A DNA stretch of 64,000 nucleotides from Gracilaria domingensis. Its lineage: Eukaryota; Rhodophyta; Florideophyceae; Gracilariales; Gracilariaceae. The notes beneath the pieces are model-generated. The model had not been told where the DNA came from. It made no database searches and saw only the letters and a program-made list of their open reading frames with translations. The position numbers and the translations under genes were made by a program. The stretch covers positions 186,001-250,000 of the forward strand of contig VCMS01000044.1 of the NCBI GenBank assembly GCA_022539475.1, given 5' to 3'. Shown piece after piece: positions 21,614-30,167 of the stretch; positions within the stretch are counted from its first letter, which is position 1, and each line of letters starts with the position of its first letter.

Positions 21614-21828
21614 ATGTCGTCGCCGCTGACGCTTTCCGCGGGCGAGGTGGACACGGCGCCGCACGGCGCGCCGCACGTCGCGGCGGCGGCGGCGGCGGCG
21701 GCTGCGGCGGCGGCTGCTGCTGCGGCGGCGGCGGCTGCTGCTGCTGGTGTGGTGGCGGGCGCGCCGGGCGGCGCGGGTCTGGCGGCGGCTCGCGCGGCGC
21801 CGCCGCACGCGCACGTGGTGGTTGTTGT

Positions 21829-21876
<48 letters not shown>

Positions 21877-22168
21877 CGATGATGATGATGACGATGATGA
21901 CGATGATAGTCCTGGCGACGAGGCGTTTGTGACGCCGGACAACGCGCCGGCCGTGTGGGCGGCGCCGCCGGCCGGCGCGCTCGCGCCGCAGCTGGTGAGC
22001 ATCGGCGACGAGTCGCCCACGAGCATCGTGGCGGCGGCACACGACGACATGGCGCAGCTGCTGCACGAGCAGCTGGCGCTCTTCGTGCTGCCGCCGTCCA
22101 TTCCGGAAGCGCTGGCGCCCGAGAGCGAAGCCGACAACGGCGCCGATGAAGCCGCCGACGCGCCGTAA
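21614..22168 (+). CDS. Low-complexity protein with poly-Ala and poly-Asp tracts
   Basis: ATG at 21614 gives 184 residues. After a short start (MSSPLTLSAGEVDTAP) there is a run of over twenty alanines, a mixed Gly/Ala/Pro part, then VVVVVDDDDD with about 25 aspartates broken by one glycine. The last 75 residues have ordinary composition: DEAFVTPDNAPAVW, then SIGDESPTSIVAAAHDD and MAQLLHEQLALFVLPPS. The Ala codons are mixed GCG/GCT and the Asp codons alternate GAC and GAT near the end, so the tracts are not one pure DNA repeat. No known domain is seen. An acidic nuclear or chaperone-like role would be a guess. Confidence 0.5.
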
Positions 22169-22594
22169 GCGCGCGGCACCGCGGGCGGCGACGCGCACGC
22201 GCAGCGACGGCGGCGCGTCGCCCCCCACTGCGCGTGGGCGATTTACAACTGTAGATATTATTATGGTAGGCGTGGCAATCATACCGCTGTACCAGCCGTC
22301 TGACGTGGCGCGCGCGTGCATCATGCGCCGCGGTATGGCACAGGCAGCAGTGCGCGCGCGCACGTGCCGTCGAGCCGCCACGTGTGCACGCGGCCACGCG
22401 CACAAACAAAGCGCTTGCCGCGCCGTTCAACTTTTCAAAACGGTCGGCGCGCGCGCAGCGCGCAGCGCGCCGTTCAAACTTTCAAGCCGTTCCCACCCCC
22501 CCCGCTCATCTTAAAGCGCCGCCGCTTCTGCGCGCTCCGCCGTCGCGCACACACAACGCACGCACGCACCGCGCAGCGACCACCCGCCCCCGAA

Positions 22595-23665
22595 ATGACG
22601 CCGCCGCCCGTCGCCACGCCGCCGCGCACGCCGCCGCCGGCCACGCCGCCGCCGCCGCCGGCCACGCCGCCGCCGCCGGCGGACACGCCGGCCAAGGCGA
22701 GCCGCATGGCGCGCCCGCGCACGCGCCACTGGCAGCGGCTGCTGCACGAGGCGTCGTCGCAGCGCGCGCACGCCGCCGACACGCGCGCGCAGCTGCGCAC
22801 GCACCTGGCGGCCGCCGAGCGCCTGCACAAGCGCCGCGCCGCGCTGCACCTGCGCCGCCACGCGGCGCACCTGCAGAGCGCCGGCGCCGACTGGCGCGCC
22901 AAGCACGCCGCGCTGCACGCGCTCGGCGCCACGCGCGACGCCGCCGTCATCCGCGCCGTCGCGCCGCACCTGGGCGCGCCGCTGGCCGACGCGCGCTCCG
23001 CGCTCGTGCTGGCCGCGTCGCGCTGCGTGGTGCAGCTGGCCGCGCAGCTGGCGCCCGAGCACGCCGCCCCCATCGCGCTCGCCGCCGTCGCCTCCGTGCA
23101 CGCCACCAAGAAGCTCATGGCCGACGCGCGCACCGCCGCCGCGCTCGCGCTGGCCGCCCACCAGACCGACGCCTCCTTCTGGCACCAGCTGCTGTCCAAG
23201 CTCGCCGCCCCGCACGCGCAGGCGCGCAACCTCATCGTGCAGGCATGCGCCTGCTTTGTGCGAAACCCCCACGCCCAGCAGCACCGCCAAACGCTGCAAA
23301 CCATTCTCACCCCGCTCCTGCAGGTCACGGCCGTCGACAAGCATCCCGCCGTGCGTCACTCCGCAAGGCAGCTCATTCAAGCACACACGCTGCACTTTGG
23401 AAAGCAATCCACCAATCACTTGTTGCAACAACTTGACAAATCAGTCGCGGACAGATTGCGCCACACCAACGGCAACAACAGCAACAACAGCAACAACAAC
23501 AAGTCTGCGGCCGCCCAACGAATGAGCATCAAGCAACTCATCAAGGAGAAGCGACAAGCCATGCGCACGCAGACCATGCACACAACCGACACCTCCAACG
23601 CTCAAACGCTCCATCACACGCAAATCGCCCGAAACGATCAGGAAAACGTTCACAGCGTTGCCTGA
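22595..23665 (+). CDS. TOG/HEAT-repeat protein, CLASP-like
   Basis: ATG at 22595 opens 356 residues. The N terminus is a Pro/Thr-rich spacer of about 40 residues. The middle (about 80-285) is a run of helix pairs starting with DWRAKHAALHALGA, in which a Trp-Arg/Lys motif opens the first repeat as in TOG domains, followed by VIRAVAPHLGAPLADARSAL, VVQLAAQLAPEHAAPIALA and KLMADARTAAALALAAH. The closest known arrangement is the CLASP N-terminal domain, which binds tubulin at microtubule ends. The C-terminal 70 residues are polar and contain an Asn-rich stretch. GC content falls abruptly from about 75% to about 50% near 23.25 kb within the gene. Convergent with the next gene. Confidence 0.6.
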   Translation: MTPPPVATPPRTPPPATPPPPPATPPPPADTPAKASRMARPRTRHWQRLLHEASSQRAHAADTRAQLRTHLAAAERLHKRRAALHLRRHAAHLQSAGADWRAKHAALHALGATRDAAVIRAVAPHLGAPLADARSALVLAASRCVVQLAAQLAPEHAAPIALAAVASVHATKKLMADARTAAALALAAHQTDASFWHQLLSKLAAPHAQARNLIVQACACFVRNPHAQQHRQTLQTILTPLLQVTAVDKHPAVRHSARQLIQAHTLHFGKQSTNHLLQQLDKSVADRLRHTNGNNSNNSNNNKSAAAQRMSIKQLIKEKRQAMRTQTMHTTDTSNAQTLHHTQIARNDQENVHSVA

Positions 23666-23699
23666 TTGCAAACGCCTTGTATACCCGCTGTCATTGCTA

Positions 23700-24764
23700 C
23701 TACTCTCTCTTGTCCAAGTCCGTCATCACTGCCACACACTCGCCCACCGATGCGCCACGCAACATGTTATCTGCCAGTTGAGCATGAACATGTTGGTACT
23801 CTCGTAATAAAGCTTTTGCTCTTGTCATCGCCTGGCAAACCGTTTTCTTTTCCACCCGCGCCCCTTTTCTCTTCCGAAGCACACCGTATGCCACTTTCAA
23901 ATCCGACTCGATCAGCATCCCGTCCAACTCCTGTTCCACAACCACCGCGCTTACAATCCATATCAAACATCTGTCGACCAGCTCGTCCAGCTCTTCGCCA
24001 TCAACACCCTTACTCTCGATCCATTCGCCAACACGCCTTCCATCTGGTTTGAAGCAGATCCATGGCAATCCGAGCACATATGCCGTCAGAAAGCACGCCG
24101 CATCCACTCGCGAAGCGCGTATGGGATCATCTCGAAAAAGCCTTATCAACCCTCTTTGAATTCGACGCCACGTTGTGGATGACGCCGCATATCGATCGTA
24201 CGCGAGTGACAGCAGCAGTACGCATAACAATGCCGTAGCTTCATCGGCTGCATGATGCCATACCACTGGTTCCACCACTTCGACAGAAAGCGCAGATGCA
24301 ACCAGCCCACAAAAGCCAACTGCTACCGAAACATCCAAAGCCTTCTCAGGATCAATCTTGTCATACGCATGTGCATCTACTTCATCATCTTTCTGACACC
24401 GAATTGAACAAAGTGAACGACTGCCATAACCAGTCGGCAGCACCGTGTAAAGGAGATTCTCTAGCTCATTCGGAGCCGCAACAAATGCATTGATGACGGA
24501 CGTGAGCGCAGTACGTTCCAAACAGCCGCCAACTTGTTTCAGTTCATTGATGAGTTGTAATGTTGAACCTCTGTCTTGTTTGCGTGCCATAGAGTCAATG
24601 ACGGCGTTGAGCTTTGTCGAAGACGAGAGCGAATCCAGCGCGGGTGTAGCAGGCTGTTGATTGGCGCTACATACTAGTCCGTGACGAAGCGTCGCAGGAT
24701 GACGAGAGGTTGAGGGGCGGATCCCGAACGGCATGCACCCTGAGAACGCCCATATGGGCGCCAT
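23700..24764 (-). CDS. Probable plastid-targeted protein of unknown function
   Basis: ATG at 24764 (MAPIWAFSGCMPFGIRPS) is preferred over upstream in-frame codons because it begins a plausible plastid transit peptide with an early Trp/Phe and many Ser/Arg. The product has 354 residues. Notable parts are LINELKQVGG, VSVAVGFCGLVASALSVEVV (hydrophobic), WHHAADEATALLCVLLLSLAYDR (quoted in two pieces: WHHAADEATALL and CVLLLSLAYDR) and FLTAYVLGLPWICFKPDGRR. The HAADEA segment and the second hydrophobic helix recall plastid membrane proteins related to inactive metallopeptidases, but no HExxH motif is present. Identity is left open. Confidence 0.5.
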   Translation of the reverse strand: MAPIWAFSGCMPFGIRPSTSRHPATLRHGLVCSANQQPATPALDSLSSSTKLNAVIDSMARKQDRGSTLQLINELKQVGGCLERTALTSVINAFVAAPNELENLLYTVLPTGYGSRSLCSIRCQKDDEVDAHAYDKIDPEKALDVSVAVGFCGLVASALSVEVVEPVVWHHAADEATALLCVLLLSLAYDRYAASSTTWRRIQRGLIRLFRDDPIRASRVDAACFLTAYVLGLPWICFKPDGRRVGEWIESKGVDGEELDELVDRCLIWIVSAVVVEQELDGMLIESDLKVAYGVLRKRKGARVEKKTVCQAMTRAKALLREYQHVHAQLADNMLRGASVGECVAVMTDLDKRE

Positions 24765-25427
24765 CGTTTGCGCTGGCGACGGAGGCTGGCCACAGCGCTT
24801 GCGGCCTGGCCAGCCTGGCTGGCTCCCACACTGTGCCTTTTGTTGCCTGCTGCGCACTGCGCACTCTGCGCCGCAGAGAAGGGCGCCTGCGCACGAGGAA
24901 AAAAAACCTGGACTCAAAAACGATCATCTGGCGCCATTTTCAGATCCACAGGGCCCTCAACAAGTTTTGACTTTGTCATCATTCGAAACTGTTGCGCTAG
25001 AAACAATGAATGCTTCAAGCTCGTGCGGTGCCGTTTCAGAGATGCCCATGTAACTTACACGGTATCATATCATCCATGATGGAGTCACCCCGTGGATACC
25101 GTATCGCAGCCCAAGGAGCTTAAAGAGCGCCAGGCGCAAAATAAACAAACGTCTCTCTTCTCCTTTTCTCTCTATTTCGTAGGAATGTGGGAGTGGGGCT
25201 ATGCAAAGTTCAAATGACATGGGCTGTATCCTTTATGTTCTCAAAGCGGACCAGTTAGTGTTCTGTTCTCTCAGAAAAGCGACAGTGCTTTCGAGCCAAA
25301 AGGGTATTGGAAGACATTTTTGCACATTGCTGATAAAGCTGCGTCGTACCATAAACATGTATCGGTAGGTACCGAAGATGATGAAAGCAGGTTTGGTTTT
25401 GTATGTACAGAAGTGCAGGCGCGTGCT
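24765..25427. other. Intergenic region
   Basis: About 660 bases between the start of the plastid-protein gene and the 3' end of the ankyrin gene. It includes a small inverted element near 25055-25105, where CACGGTATC and GATACCGT flank an ATCATCCATGATG centre, and a GGTAGGTACCGAAG motif near 25364. No gene is seen. Confidence 0.5.
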
Positions 25428-26459
25428 TCAGCTTTCAGTCCGGGCTTTCTTCTGGGCAGGTTCTTGAAACAGGGAACGGACCCCCTCCTTCGATGCGACC
25501 TGTGCAGCAGTCTTCTCTCCCTCTGCCTTGATATCTCGATTGGCCCCATTTCTAAGAAGCAAATCAACGCAGTGCGCGTGTCCCCTGAGGGACGCTTGGT
25601 ACAATGCGGTTCTGCCATCATCAGTGACAGCGTCTATGACGACACCTGCCTCAAGAAGAGCAGCTATCACATCATCATGACCCTCAAACGCGGCTGTACG
25701 AGTGAAGATGACATTGTTAGATACTCGAACATACACTTATTCATGATAGTTAGAAGGTGATTGGGAACTTGTCAGTGACTCACCGTAATGCAGTGCTGTG
25801 GACTTGTGCATGCGGGTCGTAGCGTCCTTATCGATGCCGAGTTCTATCAAGACCTTGCATGCCTCCACACAGCCGCGTTCAGCCGCTACATGCAGCGCAT
25901 TGTATTGGAAAACGTCAACGTCGTTGATTTTGCCATGGTACTCCGAGCCATCACTCAATAACTCGCGAAGCTTGCACACATCGTCCGAAGCGGCAGCAGC
26001 ATGTAGAGGTTTAGAGCCGAGAGTGCCGGAATCGATGAAGGATTTGAGTCGACCTTTCAACATGGTGGACACTTCAGCCATTGCAAGAGCAAGCTGCTCA
26101 GGAGGAATGTTATCTTCCATTTCATCATCCTCACCACCGTCTGAAAGCGTGTAGTCTTCGTCCTCATCGTCAGATTCTTCATCTTGTGCAGTTGGAGCCG
26201 GCAGCGCTCCTTTTGGCACCTCTTCCACTCTGCCAAAGGTCACTTTTCGGGATTTGTTGCTGGCCTCATTTTCGTCGGGATTGGAAGGCTCGTTTGCAGG
26301 AGTATGCTCAGACAGTTTATCATCGTTGCGTGGCACATCAAGGGCGGCACATGTTTGATCCAACTTGGCTTTGTCTGAGCCCTGTGGTGTCTGAGGGTTG
26401 GGGTTGGCTTCTGCCGCAACTGGCTGTGGAGGGCTCGAAGCCGTGGGCTGTGCTGCCAT
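25428..26459 (-). CDS. Ankyrin-repeat protein, one intron
   Basis: Exons 26459-25784 and 25693-25428 are joined over a 90-nt intron with GTGAGT and TCGTACAG ends; joining restores the ankyrin motif STALHYAAFEGHDDVI across the junction. The product has 313 residues: a Gln/Pro/Asn-rich start, an acidic stretch (EESDDEDEDYTLSDGGEDDE), a linker with EQLALAMAEVSTMLKGRL, then three to four ankyrin repeats including PLHAAAASDDVCKLRELLSD, ALHVAAERGCVEACKVLIE and ALYQASLRGHAHCVDLLLR. The basic end PAQKKARTES may be a nuclear localisation signal. A protein-binding adaptor role is inferred from the fold. Confidence 0.85.
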
Positions 26460-26787
26460 TATATGAAGCAAGTGGTGACAAAGAAGTTCTATCCAACTGC
26501 GTATGCTTCGACAACACTCGGTGCGCTTCACTGCACATGCAGTTTCACCACTGGCTACCCTTGGTACCGACGGTGGCTTTGGTCCAGGATGCTAACAGTA
26601 TTGTTGCGCCAAGGGCATCGGCGAGGGAAGGTGCGTGCGCGACGCGAACGAAAACAAGGTTTCGTTCGTTCCATTTTGGCGCGAAATATTCAGTTCTCTG
26701 CACCCACGACGGTATCAAAGGTGAAAGGCTACCCAGCACGAAGAGTAGCCTTCTCTGGCCCTCTTATCCTTTCCTATATCTGGTGAG

Positions 26788-26852
26788 TCACAACTTGTGA
26801 CTCACAACTCGTGGCTCTCACAAAGGGCATTGGAAAGGATCACAACTTGTGA
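26788..26852. repeat. Repeated palindromic 13-mer
   Basis: TCACAACTTGTGA occurs at 26788-26800 and again at 26840-26852, with an imperfect third copy (TCACAACTCGTGG) at 26802-26814. Each exact copy is a palindrome apart from its central base, and the first is extended to GAGTCACAACTTGTGACTC. Confidence 0.8.
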
Positions 26853-27064
26853 CCATGCATGATGCATAGCTCCGTGCCCAGAGGGGGCAGGTAAGTTTAT
26901 AGGACAAGAGAGAGAGATGATGAGACAATCGCTGTCAGGCTTATCATCATGACCGATCGTCATGACGATGACAGCTGAGTTTTCCAAGACGAAACTTTCG
27001 CATGTTCGACTGCATCTTTCAGGGAGTGGTTAGGACTCCCGCGACTCTCAAGCACCGCGGACAG

Positions 27065-27099
27065 CGAGCCGCGAGCCGCGAGCCGCGAGCCGCGAGCGA
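27065..27099 (+). repeat. Heptamer tandem repeat
   Basis: Unit CGAGCCG is repeated four times exactly and is followed by a fifth, changed copy. No spacers are present. Confidence 0.9.
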
Positions 27100-28384
27100 C
27101 CATCATCATGAAGTAACGATCTCGTCATTGGTCCCGAGTCTGGAGCAATTGCATTGATCTGGCGGCATCGACAAGACGTCGTCGTCATTTCAATGCTCCT
27201 GTCCATTCTGGCGCAGTCAGGGAGTTCAGTGATGTCCTCCATCGATATACTGGTTTTTATGGTACAGCCGTGACGTCTTGGACAGTCTTTGTCTCTTAGT
27301 TCATCTCGGAACGCAGTGGCGCAATCTTGGTCAGCATGACCGTTCTAGGGCAGGTTTACAATTGCTCAAGATGACACACCTTTGTGCTTCGGAAGCCTTT
27401 TTGGCCATAATGTATATCTGGCTACCTCTGGGTCCTTTGGATACCGATTACTTGCGACGGAGCTCATGATTAGTCACAATATCAACAAGTCAGTAAACCA
27501 AGCCTTGACAGTCACCTGAGATGACGTTTCATTACCGAAACTTTATGGAAAACTCGAAGGGTTGGAGAATATATACCATCATGTCCTTCTTTGTTTTGGA
27601 CAGTAACTTCTTTATATAAGCTACAGTAAAGCTTCAAATGAAGCTTTAACGCTTCAAAAATGCCAAGACGTTGCATGCGTTATGCCTAAATATATGACGC
27701 AAAGGCCCCGGCATCTTGCTTGTCTGAATGATATCATTGCATCTACCTGCCGTCATAGATATGACACAGAAGCACCGGCTTTGCTGAATTTACACCTTAA
27801 CACTAAGCCTTTCGCATCACACAAGTACCTGTACTGTCACTACCACATCTGTTCTCGTCCCTTTTCAAGTCGCTTGGGGAGAACGAGTAAGCGCCTCTTG
27901 TCTTCAAGGTCTGGCATATGCGAGATCATTCGGGACCAGGCAAAAACGTGATCGTCACTGGAAGCTTGATTTGCGGATACGCATTCTTCTGGGAGTACCG
28001 AAGATACCCGTGGTAAGCGTCAGTAAGGACCTGGTACCCACGGTACACCCGATGAGATTTGAAATTATCTGAAATGGGAGGCTTCGGTCTTCCTCAACTT
28101 CACGCCCGTTCGTTGGAGAACGACGTTATTCGCCGTCATGTTCCCTCCCGTTGAACAACATGACCCCCTCATTATTGACAATTAATAGAAAGAGCCCTCT
28201 AGTCACGGTTATAAAATGTCCGGTAAATTCTCATTAACTTGCTTCAGGTGAACAAGTTGGATTCTTGTTCCTCACCCTTCTGTAGATCTCTGTTCTTGAC
28301 ATAGATATAACATGTTTGAATGCCAGTGCTGTGCGACATGACAATACCTAAGTTCTGTCATTCATCTTGGTCAGCTGTAAAATT

Positions 28385-29485
28385 ATGGAATCTTTGTCGG
28401 ATGAACTAAACAGTTCATCACTACCATCTTTCGAATTTAATTCAGCTTCACTTATACAACATACAGATGACCCAAGCTTATCACCAGAGCTCGCTCTTCA
28501 AGAATTCCAGTCATCAGTATCCCCTCTCAACATCTTGAACTCTCCGTCCCCTGACGTGCCACTCCTCTCTCCAGTTCAGAATTTTGAAGAAGATCCGGAC
28601 CGATTGCTTTCTCTGTTAAACTTGGAAGAACCTTTAACGTTTGAGGAACTTAAGCCACCTGGAAATCTTTTTGATGGTCACTTCAATCAATTGTTAGAAA
28701 CCGACTTTCAACCACAGGTCCAAAACATAGACAAGCAAAACTCGGTCAACTGGGCAGCAAACGAAAGCAACAGAGTTCCAAACCAACTCTTGGCAATCGC
28801 ACATGCTACACCGCTGGGAAATGATGAAGTGGAATGTCCAACGGAGATCACTCCTATTCCCAGGGTCCTACAGCCCACAAATATATCACTCCCATCTCTA
28901 AATCTAAGTGCAATAATCAGTCCACGTCACGCCTTCCCTTCCAAGCTTTCCCAGCCATTCCCTTTTCCTCTTTCTGCAAAAAACATTTCGAAGAGACGAT
29001 ATTACGGAAGCGCTAGTTCATCAAGATATTGCCATATCTGCGGTAGGGGTACTTCAAGTCCAGGGGCCGCAAAATGTTCAAACAGCAGAAATGGTACTTG
29101 CCGCAAAATAGTATGTGAGAAGTGCATGTTGATACATGACCCATTGAACGCGAATGTACATGATCGTAACCAATATACTTGGGTTTGCACGCACTGTCGA
29201 ATGAAATGTCCTGCGTCCGCTAGATGCCACCAATATGCCAGAAACAATATGAAGCGAAGGCTTAGAAATCAAGCTAAGGCCCCTAACGGAATTAAGAAGC
29301 AAAGCCATGAGAATAGCAAGGTTTGGGCGTCGAAGATAATGCCCACTGCTGCTTGCGACCATAATGGAATTAAAACGGAAGTTGAAAGAATGAACGATAC
29401 CGATGTAGGGAAGAATGTATCACGTAGAATCGAGTGCAATATGGTTGACCTTTTCTTTGCTTCTATGGAAAAACCTATACTATAA
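28385..29485 (+). CDS. CDCA7-type (4CXXC) zinc-finger protein, putative nuclear regulator
   Basis: ATG at 28385 gives 366 residues. The first 190 are acidic, Ser/Pro/Leu-rich and disordered, resembling an activation region (SPLNILNSPSPDVPLLSPVQ). A zinc-binding block covers about residues 214-290: YCHICGRG, then CSNSRNGTCRKIVCEKCMLIHD, given here as CSNSRNGTC and CEKCMLIHD, then WVCTHCRMKCPASARCHQY. The order C..C, C, C..C, WVC..C, C..C matches the 4CXXC_R1 finger of CDCA7-like proteins, which in animals and plants act with a SNF2 remodeller on DNA methylation. A Lys/Arg-rich segment follows (RNNMKRRLRNQAK). DNA or chromatin binding is inferred. Confidence 0.65.
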   Translation: MESLSDELNSSSLPSFEFNSASLIQHTDDPSLSPELALQEFQSSVSPLNILNSPSPDVPLLSPVQNFEEDPDRLLSLLNLEEPLTFEELKPPGNLFDGHFNQLLETDFQPQVQNIDKQNSVNWAANESNRVPNQLLAIAHATPLGNDEVECPTEITPIPRVLQPTNISLPSLNLSAIISPRHAFPSKLSQPFPFPLSAKNISKRRYYGSASSSRYCHICGRGTSSPGAAKCSNSRNGTCRKIVCEKCMLIHDPLNANVHDRNQYTWVCTHCRMKCPASARCHQYARNNMKRRLRNQAKAPNGIKKQSHENSKVWASKIMPTAACDHNGIKTEVERMNDTDVGKNVSRRIECNMVDLFFASMEKPIL

Positions 29486-30167
29486 CTGCACATGGATTAC
29501 TTCGCCTCGTTGTCTTCCATGGACTGCTGTCCTGCAAGGAAGACTGTCACAAAGACATGATATTAAACTGAGTTCAATAGACGAGCGACTGAATAGCTCA
29601 CTCAATGTTACTTTCGTCTGCCATAACTTTGAAGTCATAAAGGTGTGATCACACCCGCGACTGCCTTCTATAGTAACCTACACCGGACTTGTAGCGCCGC
29701 TAACATCTCTTCTGCCTTGACACAAAGAGTTCGGGGCTCCGAAGTTTGGGGGTTTCGAAGAATTTGTAGAAGTCAAAAGGTATTCAGACTGGGCACATGT
29801 GATCCGCCTTCTCGTGGTGTGCCTGACTTTCCTTTCAGAAAGCCCAACGGATCGTATTCGGGTCTTCGAAGGAGGCCCACACTTTTCGGGTCGAGGAAGA
29901 TGTTTCCAATTGGCCCGAGAAAGTGTTGGCCTTTCTTAAGTGAGAGCGTTTCTCTGAAGATCGCTTTGCATTTAGCTCTTGTTGGGCTAGTGTGCCCATA
30001 AACGAGAAGGAGAGAGAGAGAGAGGAAGTCAGGCTGCCAGTGAGATAGGGAAGTTTTCGCCGCGAAGATACGTCGCTTCTCGACCAGGTTTTCCGAGGCG
30101 TTGCATGCTCAGAAATGAACTTCTCTCTTCAATGTCATATGCTTTACACAGGATTAATGTATCTCAG
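29486..30167. other. Intergenic region
   Basis: About 680 bases between two convergent genes. No gene is seen. It holds a short GA-rich tract near 30010-30025. Confidence 0.5.

Larger units (their letters stand above)
26460..28384. other. Intergenic region with small repeats
   Basis: About 1.9 kb without a supported gene. It contains a GGTACCGACGG motif 105 bases upstream of the ankyrin ATG, three spaced copies of TCACAACTTGTGA-like palindromes near 26.8 kb, a heptamer tandem array near 27.08 kb and a second GGTACC cluster near 28.03 kb. The final part should contain the promoter of the zinc-finger gene. Confidence 0.5.

Noticed and set aside
21063-22430. 455-codon Arg/Ala-rich frame on the minus strand and other long frames in the GC-rich island
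   Set aside because: Frames of this length arise because stop codons are rare in very GC-rich DNA. The composition is extreme and no domain is present. The plus-strand frame with a TATA box is preferred.
26081-26800. 239-codon plus-strand frame
   Set aside because: It is antisense to the ankyrin gene, whose exon structure and repeat motifs are clear.
27065-27099. Short regular repeat considered as a CRISPR-like array
   Set aside because: Heptamer units are directly adjacent with no spacers, in a eukaryotic genome. It is a simple tandem repeat.
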